Assembly: GCA_016710635.1 (NCBI GenBank)
Contig: JADJVL010000006.1
Location: 248,001 to 312,000, forward strand
DNA: 64,000 nucleotides
Source of the DNA: Holophagaceae bacterium
GTDB lineage: Bacteria; Acidobacteriota; Holophagae; Holophagales; Holophagaceae
Reading direction: 5' to 3'
The notes below the pieces were generated by a model that was not told the origin of the DNA, made no database searches, and was given only the letters and a program-made list of their open reading frames with translations. The first letter of the stretch is position 1, and every line of letters begins with the position of its first letter. Of this stretch, positions 58,037 to 64,000 are shown piece by piece. Made by a program: the position numbers and the translations under genes.

Positions 58037-59791
58037 TCACTCGATCTCGACGTCGAGCTGCACGAGGCCCTTCACTTCCCGTTCGAGGGGAAGCCAGGCC
58101 CGGCCGATGATCCGCCGCTGGAGCTTGTTGTCGGAGGTGGCGCCGTCGCTGCCCAGGAGGCTCACCACGGAAGGCGGGATGCCTTCGATGCGGCTGCCCC
58201 GGAGGCCGGCGCCGGTCTGCGCCTGGATGAGCAGGGCGTAGGCGTGGTTGTTCCGCAGGGCGTTGTTGAGGAGCCGGGCGATGTCGCCCAGGGAGCCCAC
58301 GTCGATGACCTTTTCATCCGGGTCGGCGGCGGAGATGGACAGGCCGTCCCCCACCAGCAGGGTCGCCTTGCCGAGCTGGGCGGAGGCGGGGACGGGAATA
58401 TTGAGGGTCACCTGCTCCCGCACGCCCTGGATGTTCTGGAGGGTGACGAGGACGGGCAGCGCCTGCCCGCGCTTCACCCGCGCCTGCAGCACCCTGGCGG
58501 AGGCGATGGCGGTGAAGTCCAGGCGCTCCTCGGCCTTGATGGTGAGGCTGATGCCCTCGATGTCGGCGCGCTCGAAGGGGTTGCTGGTGACCGCCTGGAG
58601 CATGCCGCCCACGAAGGCCGCCAGGCGGTTGGGGTTCAGGTCCGCCACCACGTTCTCCAGCATGATCGGCGGCTGGCCCGCGAGCTTGATGTTGCCCTGC
58701 ATGGCGAGGGACTGGAGGCCCAGCCCGCGGACGTGGGCGCTCAGGGCCTGGGAGATCACCGTGGCCGCCAGGAAGGGCGTGAGGAAGGGGTGGTCCATCA
58801 GCTCGAAGCGGAAGTTGATGTTCTTCTTCCCCCCGAGGTTCAGGCCCACCCGCAGGGGGATCATGCGGGCCTCGGCCCCCAGTACCCCGGCGACGCCGGA
58901 GGCGCGGTCGAGGCGCAGCGCCCCCACCTGGGCGACGGGGGTGGCCAGCTTGAAGGAGCTGAGGTAGCTAGGGATGGAGTAGGCGACGTAGGCGGACCAC
59001 ATGGGCAGGTCCACCGGCCCCAGGTTCAGGAGCTGGTGCCCGAAGAGCAGCACCCGCTTGCCGCTCACGTGGGTGATGGTGCCGCTGGCGGCCATGTCCA
59101 GGTCCCCCTGGACGAGGGTGATGGACACCATGCCGCCGGGCTCGAGGGGACTGGCCTCGCCCCCGGGGGCCGGGGACAGGGACGGGGCGGCCATGTACTG
59201 GATGGGCAGGCCGTCGAGGAAGGACTTGGCTTCCGGGGACAGTTCGCCCCCCGCCACCGCCAGGGGCAGGCGCCGGGCCTCCTGGGCGTCGTCCCCGGCC
59301 ATCTCCTTGAAGGAGAGCATCTTGCCTGACAGGGCGGCCTTCAGGACCTTGGGGGGCTCCACTTTGGGCAGCACCAGGGGCGTGCGGCTGGAGGCCCCTT
59401 CGGGGACTTCCTTGAGCTGGTCCAGCATGTCGGCGATGGGGGTGATGCCGCCGATGGCCTCCTTCTCGAAGGTGAAGCCCACGCTGAGGGCGCCCACCAG
59501 CTTGCCGTCGATGAAGCACGGCGAACCGCTCATGCCCGCCAGGATGCCGGTTTCCGCCAAGGGGCCGCCTGACGCCTTGATGAGAATGAGGCTTCGGCCC
59601 GGCGCCATGTTCCGCTGGATGCCCAGCACCTCGAATTCGAAGCGCTCGATCTTGGTGCCGCGGAAGACCGTGCGGCCATAGCCCTTCATGCCGGGCTGGA
59701 CCTCGTGGATTCCGAGGGTGGCCTGGGCGGCGAGGGGGATGCAGAGGGCGAAAAGGCAGGCGGGACGGAGGAGGCTCGGGGCCAGGGTCAT
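58037..59791 (-). CDS. S55 (SpoIVB-like) serine peptidase domain protein
   Basis: A 584-residue exported protein with a signal peptide ending PLAAQA. The S55 module (about 27-240) has VQPGMKGYGRTVFRG and the nucleophile motif GMSGSPCFIDGKLVGALSVGF (Ser90). The rest is a long beta-rich part. SpoIVB triggers sigma-K activation in Bacillus spores, but relatives occur in non-sporulating Acidobacteriota, where their role is unknown. It sits upstream of the beta-propeller gene and divergent from the TonB receptor. Confidence 0.85.
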   Translation of the reverse strand: MTLAPSLLRPACLFALCIPLAAQATLGIHEVQPGMKGYGRTVFRGTKIERFEFEVLGIQRNMAPGRSLILIKASGGPLAETGILAGMSGSPCFIDGKLVGALSVGFTFEKEAIGGITPIADMLDQLKEVPEGASSRTPLVLPKVEPPKVLKAALSGKMLSFKEMAGDDAQEARRLPLAVAGGELSPEAKSFLDGLPIQYMAAPSLSPAPGGEASPLEPGGMVSITLVQGDLDMAASGTITHVSGKRVLLFGHQLLNLGPVDLPMWSAYVAYSIPSYLSSFKLATPVAQVGALRLDRASGVAGVLGAEARMIPLRVGLNLGGKKNINFRFELMDHPFLTPFLAATVISQALSAHVRGLGLQSLAMQGNIKLAGQPPIMLENVVADLNPNRLAAFVGGMLQAVTSNPFERADIEGISLTIKAEERLDFTAIASARVLQARVKRGQALPVLVTLQNIQGVREQVTLNIPVPASAQLGKATLLVGDGLSISAADPDEKVIDVGSLGDIARLLNNALRNNHAYALLIQAQTGAGLRGSRIEGIPPSVVSLLGSDGATSDNKLQRRIIGRAWLPLEREVKGLVQLDVEIE

Positions 59792-59909
59792 TCGGATCTC
59801 GGCAAAAGGGGAGACTAGCAGGACAAGGGGCCGGGGACGGGCTTGGGATTCGGGCGTCCTGGGTGGGGTGCCTCCAGGGTGGTCTTCGTTTCCGTCACAG
59901 ACCCTTCAC

Positions 59910-59938
59910 TTGGGGCGGACCGCATGCCCGGGTAGGCT
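59910..59938 (+). promoter_or_regulatory. Candidate promoter of the TonB-dependent receptor gene
   Basis: TTGGGG (59910-59915) and TAGGCT (59933-59938) with 17-nt spacing, 23 nt before the ATG, which has a strong GGGAGGAAC ribosome site. Confidence 0.5.
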
Positions 59939-59961
59939 AGAACCTTTGGGAGGAACCTTTC

Positions 59962-62925
59962 ATGACCGTCCGACATCTGCGCCTTCTCACGCCGCTCGCC
60001 TTCCTCATGGCCGCGGCCCCTCTTGCCGCCCAGGGCGTGAACGCCCAGCTCTCGGGGACGGTGCAGTCCTCCTCCGGCGGCCAGGTCGTCGCCGGCGCCA
60101 CGGTGGTCATCCGCAACCAGGAGACGGGCTTCACCCGCACGGTGCAGACCGACGGCGCGGGCCGCTACATCGCCACCGCCCTGCCCGTGGGCCCCTACGG
60201 CGTGACCGTCTCGAAGGAAGGCTTCCAGACCGCCTCCAACATCAAGGTCAACCTGAACCTCGGCGACGCGGCCCCCCTCATGGTCCGCCTCGCCCCCACC
60301 GCCACCGCCACCGTGGAAGTCACCGCCGTGGCCTCCCAGGTGGACACGGACCGCGCGAGCGCGGTCAACAACATCTCCCCTGACGCCCTGGTGAACCTCC
60401 CCATCAAGGGCCGCAGCTTCACGGACTTCGCCCTCCTCACCCCCCAGGTCACCATCGCGGACCGCGGCAACATCGCCATCGGCGGCCAGCGCGGCGTGAA
60501 CACCTCCGTCAACATCGACGGCGGCGACTACAACGAGCCCTTCTTCGGCGGCGGCACCGGTGCGGCGGAAGGCAAGACGCCCTTCACCGTGTCCATCGAG
60601 GCCATTCGCGAGTTCCAGGTGGTCACGGACGGCGCCTCGGCCGAGTTCGGCCGCATGGGCGGCGGCTACCTGAACGCCATCACCAAGAGCGGCACCAACG
60701 ACTTCACCGGCAGCCTGTTCTTCTACGCCCGCCCCCAGAGCCTCGTCGCGAAGGACCACCTCACCGGCCAGGAAGTGGACGATTTCAAGACCCAGCAGTA
60801 CGGCTTCTCCTTCGGCGGACCGCTCATCAAGGACAAGCTCTTCTTCTTCGTCGCCTATGACGGCCAGCGGGAGGATCGGCCCACCAACTTCAAGCTGGGC
60901 GGCAACAACACCGTCGTGGGCTGGCCCCTGGACAGCACCCTTTATCCGAATGATGCCGCCCTCCTGTCCCGCGCCAGCACCTACAGCATCAAGGCGAATT
61001 CGGACGTGGTTTTCCTGCGCCTGGACTGGATCGTCAACCAGGACCACGCCATCCAGTTCCGCGTGAACACTTCCAACTTCAAGGGGGATGTGAACACCGC
61101 TTCCCTGGGCTCGAACTTCCTCAACACCTACGACAACACCAGCACCGACGACGTGAAGACCCTCTCCATCGTCGGCCAGTGGAACTGGACCATCAACTCC
61201 AACTGGCTGAACGAGTTCCGCCTGAACTACGTGAAGGACGAGCTGCCCCGCAACCCCCGCAGCACCGCGGCCCAGGTGTCCGTGTCCAATGTGGCGACCT
61301 ACGGCGGCTACACCTTCAGCCGCGAGTTCGAAACCAAGCGCACCCAGTTCTCCGAGATCCTCACCTACGTCACGCCCCAGCTGCAGGTCCGCGGCGGCAT
61401 CGACGTGAACCGCACGGCGGTGGCGGAAGTCTTCGCCTCCACCTCCAATGGCAACTACTCCTTCAGCAACAGCGGCAGCGGCGCGAGCTTCAAGTCCTCC
61501 CTTCAGAATTTCCGGGATGGCAACTGGAACACCTACGCCCAGCGCTTCGGCCTCAACGGCCTCAGCGCCCGGGAGTCGGGCACCCTGGACACCGCCGAGA
61601 ACGAGATGTCGGCCTTCCTCCAGGCGGACTGGCGCGTCTCGAACACCTTCAAGGTCGGTCTGGGCCTGCGCTGGGACCGCCAGGAGCACCCGGACTTCGC
61701 CATCGCCAACTTCAACGACCTGACGGCGGTGACCGCGACCACTTCCAACCCGAATGGCAAGAAGGCTGCACTGACCAGCCACATTCCCACCGACACCCAG
61801 TTCTCCCCGCGCCTCTCCTTCACCTGGACCCCCGAGGCCGATAACGGCCGGTCGGTCATCCGCGGCAGCTTCGGCCGCTATGTCAGCCGCCAGCCCTCGG
61901 TCTTCCTTTACCAGGTCTACACGGTGAACGGCGTCCGCGCCGCCCAGGTCACCTTCACCTCCAGCCAGGCGGGGACGTATGGCATTCCCCGGGGCGCGGC
62001 CTTCAACGCGAACAACCCCTTCGTGTTCGCCAGCATTCCCGGCGGCACCTCGACGCCTCCTTCGGACATCTTCACCTGGGACCAGGACTTCAAGAATCCT
62101 TCCACCGACCGCCTGAACCTCGGTGCGGAGCGCCTGTTCGGGGGCTGGGTGCTGGGCCTTTCCGCAAGCTACGCCAAGGCCAAGAACCTGGAGCGGCTCT
62201 ACGATTCCAACCTGGGCACGCCCACCCTGAGCGCCGAAGGGCGGCTGAAGTTTCCCCAGGCTGTCACCAACGGCACCAACAACCGGCCGAACACCAACTA
62301 CCGGCAGATGGACATCTACAAGAGCGATGCGGAGAGCAAGTACAAGTCCGTGACCCTCAGCGCCAAGTACCAGAAGGCCGACAGCCCCCTCCAGGCCGGC
62401 CTCTTCTACACCTGGTCCAAGGACGAGGACAACGACTCCAACGAGCGCAACTTCTCCAGCTACTCCACCCAGAACACCCAGCGCCTTGCCGACGAATGGG
62501 GCCCTTCCAACAATGACCGCACCCACGTCATCACGGGCTACGTCAGCTTCCTCGAGAAGCGCTGGACGGGCATCCAGTCCGGCTTCAATGTCCGCTACCT
62601 GAGCGGGTCGCCCTACTCGGCCACCGCCAGCAGCGACCTGAACAACGACGGCGTGAGCGGCAACGACCGCCTGATCGGCAGCACCCGCAACGGCTACCGG
62701 ACCGGCAAGTTCATGAACGTGGACCTGAAGCTGAGCCGCGAGTGGCGCTTCGCCCAGCGCTACGGCGTGACGGTCTCCGCGGAGATCTTCAACCTCTTCA
62801 ACCACACCGAGCGCTACGACCGCACCCGCTGGAACGGCGTGGATGCCACCCCCGGAATCTCCCTGATCCCGAGCGTGACCTCCAGCCCCCGCCAGGTTCA
62901 GCTCGGCGCGCGCTTCGCGTTCTAA
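59962..62925 (+). CDS. Oar-type TonB-dependent receptor with N-terminal carboxypeptidase-regulatory domain
   Basis: A 987-residue outer-membrane protein. A signal peptide (to AQG, residue 25) is followed by a CarboxypepD-regulatory-like beta domain (about 28-110: QLSGTVQSSSGGQVVAGATVVIRN), a plug (about 130-245: LPIKGRSFTDFALLTPQV, IEAIREFQVVTDGASAEFGRMGGG) and a beta barrel ending in the aromatic residue of LGARFAF. This layout, typical of the Oar family abundant in Acidobacteriota, Bacteroidota and Myxococcota, implicates it in transport of large or oligomeric substrates or in adhesion/vesicle formation. Confidence 0.93.
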   Translation: MTVRHLRLLTPLAFLMAAAPLAAQGVNAQLSGTVQSSSGGQVVAGATVVIRNQETGFTRTVQTDGAGRYIATALPVGPYGVTVSKEGFQTASNIKVNLNLGDAAPLMVRLAPTATATVEVTAVASQVDTDRASAVNNISPDALVNLPIKGRSFTDFALLTPQVTIADRGNIAIGGQRGVNTSVNIDGGDYNEPFFGGGTGAAEGKTPFTVSIEAIREFQVVTDGASAEFGRMGGGYLNAITKSGTNDFTGSLFFYARPQSLVAKDHLTGQEVDDFKTQQYGFSFGGPLIKDKLFFFVAYDGQREDRPTNFKLGGNNTVVGWPLDSTLYPNDAALLSRASTYSIKANSDVVFLRLDWIVNQDHAIQFRVNTSNFKGDVNTASLGSNFLNTYDNTSTDDVKTLSIVGQWNWTINSNWLNEFRLNYVKDELPRNPRSTAAQVSVSNVATYGGYTFSREFETKRTQFSEILTYVTPQLQVRGGIDVNRTAVAEVFASTSNGNYSFSNSGSGASFKSSLQNFRDGNWNTYAQRFGLNGLSARESGTLDTAENEMSAFLQADWRVSNTFKVGLGLRWDRQEHPDFAIANFNDLTAVTATTSNPNGKKAALTSHIPTDTQFSPRLSFTWTPEADNGRSVIRGSFGRYVSRQPSVFLYQVYTVNGVRAAQVTFTSSQAGTYGIPRGAAFNANNPFVFASIPGGTSTPPSDIFTWDQDFKNPSTDRLNLGAERLFGGWVLGLSASYAKAKNLERLYDSNLGTPTLSAEGRLKFPQAVTNGTNNRPNTNYRQMDIYKSDAESKYKSVTLSAKYQKADSPLQAGLFYTWSKDEDNDSNERNFSSYSTQNTQRLADEWGPSNNDRTHVITGYVSFLEKRWTGIQSGFNVRYLSGSPYSATASSDLNNDGVSGNDRLIGSTRNGYRTGKFMNVDLKLSREWRFAQRYGVTVSAEIFNLFNHTERYDRTRWNGVDATPGISLIPSVTSSPRQVQLGARFAF

Positions 62926-62943
62926 GCGGTCTCCAACCCCACG

Positions 62944-62973
62944 AACGGGCGGCGAAAGCCGCCCGTTTTCGTT
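62944..62973 (+). terminator. Intrinsic terminator after the TonB receptor gene
   Basis: A 10-bp perfect stem AACGGGCGGC/GCCGCCCGTT closed by a GAAA tetraloop and followed by TTTCGTT, 18 nt after the stop codon. Confidence 0.92.
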
Positions 62974-62984
62974 AGGCTCGAAGG

Positions 62985-63755
62985 ATGAGGATCCTCTGTC
63001 TTGGCGATGTGGTGGGCGAGCCCGGGCGGCGGCTCATGGAGGCGCACCTGCCGGAGCTGCGGCGGGAGCTGAAGGTGGACTTCGTCATCGTCAACGGCGA
63101 GAACGCCGCCCACGGGCACGGCATCACGGAGCGCATCGCCAACGACTGGTTCGACAACCTCGGCGTGGACGTCATCACCACGGGGAACCACGCCTTCGAC
63201 GTGAAGGACATCGGCGCCTACTTCGCCCGGGAGCCGCGGCTGTTGCGCCCCGCCAACTATCCGCCGGGGACGCCGGGCGCGGGCTTCGTGAAGCTGCACA
63301 CGGGCACGGGGGAGGAGATCCTCGTGGTCTGCCTCATGGGCCGGGTCCACATGCCCACCTGCGACGATCCCTTCCGGGCGATTGACTCCCTGCTCATGAA
63401 AGAGCGGGCGGACCTAGTGGTCGTGGACATGCACGCGGAGGCCACCAGCGAGGCCCAGGCCATGGGCTGGCACCTGGACGGCCGGGCGGCGGCGGTGGTG
63501 GGCACCCACACCCACGTGCCCACCCTGGACGCCAAGCTGCTGCCCGGCGGCACCGCCTATGTCACCGACATCGGCATGACGGGCCCCTACGAAAGCGTCA
63601 TCGGCATGAGGAAGGAGGCGAGCCTGAGCCGCTTCCTCAGCGTGCAGAAGGCCAGGTACGAGGTCGCCGAGGGCGACCTGCAGCTCCACGCGGTGTTCAT
63701 CGAGACCGAAGGCCGGAAGGCGAAGTCCATCGCGCGGCTGGAACGGCGGCTGTGA
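62985..63755 (+). CDS. YmdB family metallophosphoesterase
   Basis: A 256-residue protein matching the YmdB/TIGR00282 family: ILCLGDVVGEPGRRLMEAHL, FVIVNGENAAHGHGI, ITTGNHAFDVKDI, VDMHAEATSEAQAMGWHLDG and VVGTHTHVPTLD, which supply the two-metal site. The Bacillus member hydrolyses 2',3'-cyclic nucleotides and controls biofilm/motility choice. TAGGCT ends 6 nt before the ATG and just after the terminator, a possible leaderless promoter. The stop overlaps the MFS start (GTGA). Confidence 0.93.
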   Translation: MRILCLGDVVGEPGRRLMEAHLPELRRELKVDFVIVNGENAAHGHGITERIANDWFDNLGVDVITTGNHAFDVKDIGAYFAREPRLLRPANYPPGTPGAGFVKLHTGTGEEILVVCLMGRVHMPTCDDPFRAIDSLLMKERADLVVVDMHAEATSEAQAMGWHLDGRAAAVVGTHTHVPTLDAKLLPGGTAYVTDIGMTGPYESVIGMRKEASLSRFLSVQKARYEVAEGDLQLHAVFIETEGRKAKSIARLERRL

Positions 63756-64000
63756 GCGGGTCTCCCGGGGAGGCGGCGAAGCCCGCGGGCGTCAGCCTTT
63801 CCACCCGCCTCGGCTGGGTCTCCTTCTTCAACGACGCGTCCGGGGAGGCGATCTCCCGCCTCCTGCCCCTCTACCTCTCAACCATTGGCGGGCCTGGCCT
63901 GGTCGGCGTGGTGGAAGGCCTGGCGGAGGCCGTGGCCCTGGGGCTCAAGGCCTTCTCGGGCTGGATCTCCGACCACCTGGAAAGCCGCAAGCCCCTCGTG
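63752..64000 (+). CDS. MFS transporter, N-terminal fragment
   Basis: The first 83 codons of a major facilitator protein, cut by the window edge. The visible part includes LGWVSFFNDASGEAISRLLPLYL, a first membrane helix, and VVEGLAEAVALGLKAFSGWISDHLESRKPLV, with the family loop motif between helices 2 and 3 (G-x-x-S-D-x-x-x-x-RK). The GTG start overlaps the ymdB stop. The substrate cannot be judged from this part. Confidence 0.85.
   Translation, partial: MSGSPGEAAKPAGVSLSTRLGWVSFFNDASGEAISRLLPLYLSTIGGPGLVGVVEGLAEAVALGLKAFSGWISDHLESRKPLV

Noticed and set aside
59815..62805. 996-codon open frame on the minus strand opposite the TonB receptor
   Set aside because: Shadow of the receptor gene, with no recognisable domain.
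1..64000. CRISPR arrays, insertion sequences, prophage or integron
   Set aside because: No regularly spaced direct repeats, transposase, integrase, phage structural gene or attC-like site was seen; the six-hairpin array has different sequences in each stem and no integrase near it.

Overview
The window is about 64 kb of very GC-rich (roughly 70%) bacterial chromosome with dense operons and many ATGA/GTGA/TGATG stop-start overlaps. The gene mix suggests an Acidobacteriota of the Holophagae type (Geothrix/Holophaga-like). The main pointers are an Oar-type TonB receptor with an N-terminal carboxypeptidase-regulatory domain, an MglA-type GTPase with polyproline tail, a PilMNOPQ-like pilus operon with a TPR/cohesin-like secretin, KorAB, a multiheme lipoprotein, and a Ser/Thr kinase with a TolB-like/TPR tail. 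This placement is inference from gene content; no 16S or marker set lies in the window. No IS element, prophage, integron or CRISPR array was seen.

Layout. 1-5.6 kb (minus): NAD-linked [NiFe] hydrogenase operon hoxF(EF fusion)-hoxU-hoxY-hoxH-maturation protease-hypA-hypB (cut by the window edge). 5.8-9 kb: HIT protein, TrmL, a B12-binding mutase subunit, and an MglA-like GTPase coupled to a LolA-like carrier. 9.1-15.5 kb: isocitrate/isopropylmalate dehydrogenase family enzyme, LexA, KorAB (2-oxoacid:ferredoxin oxidoreductase) ending in a perfect bidirectional terminator, an HD-GYP protein and tRNA-Ala(CGC). 15.5-23 kb: conserved small protein, ruvA, 2-hydroxyacid dehydrogenase, TPR protein, a 497-bp AT-rich gene-free island, then smc. 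23.2-29.3 kb: a type IV pilus assembly operon (small membrane protein, PilM-like, PilN, PilO, PilP-like, PilQ, pseudopilin). 29.4-31.4 kb: tRNA-Leu(CAG), a striking array of six inverted repeats, rpsO, a Nudix hydrolase and Sua5/YrdC. 31.4-40.2 kb: RDD protein with an FHA-domain putative metallopeptidase, then a GMC oxidoreductase operon with a frameshifted ThDP enzyme, and a triheme lipoprotein. 40.3-45.3 kb: BlaI/M56 regulatory pair with a clear operator-promoter, and a Ser/Thr kinase. 45.4-55.8 kb: metabolic and accessory genes (methionine-type aminotransferase, SdaA, glycosyltransferase, M61 peptidase, TetR, MiaE, DUF2520, ElbB, second aminotransferase, DUF962). 55.9-64 kb: beta-propeller exoprotein, S55 (SpoIVB-like) peptidase, TonB receptor, YmdB phosphoesterase, and the start of an MFS transporter.

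How it fits together. Hox hydrogenase (H2/NADH) and KorAB (reduced ferredoxin from 2-oxoacids) are redox entry points, and the triheme lipoprotein suggests electron transfer in the envelope. The pilus operon, the MglA-like GTPase and the HD-GYP protein could form a motility/c-di-GMP network. LexA, RuvA and SMC are DNA maintenance genes.

The observations most worth a second look are: the hairpin array abutting tRNA-Leu; a recurrent TANNNT hexamer placed 6-7 nt before start codons (candidate leaderless transcripts, best at lexA); the FHA-transmembrane-HExxH protein coupled to an RDD protein; a CCC-C frameshift in the ThDP enzyme; and the AT-rich island with inverted DnaA-box-like sites.
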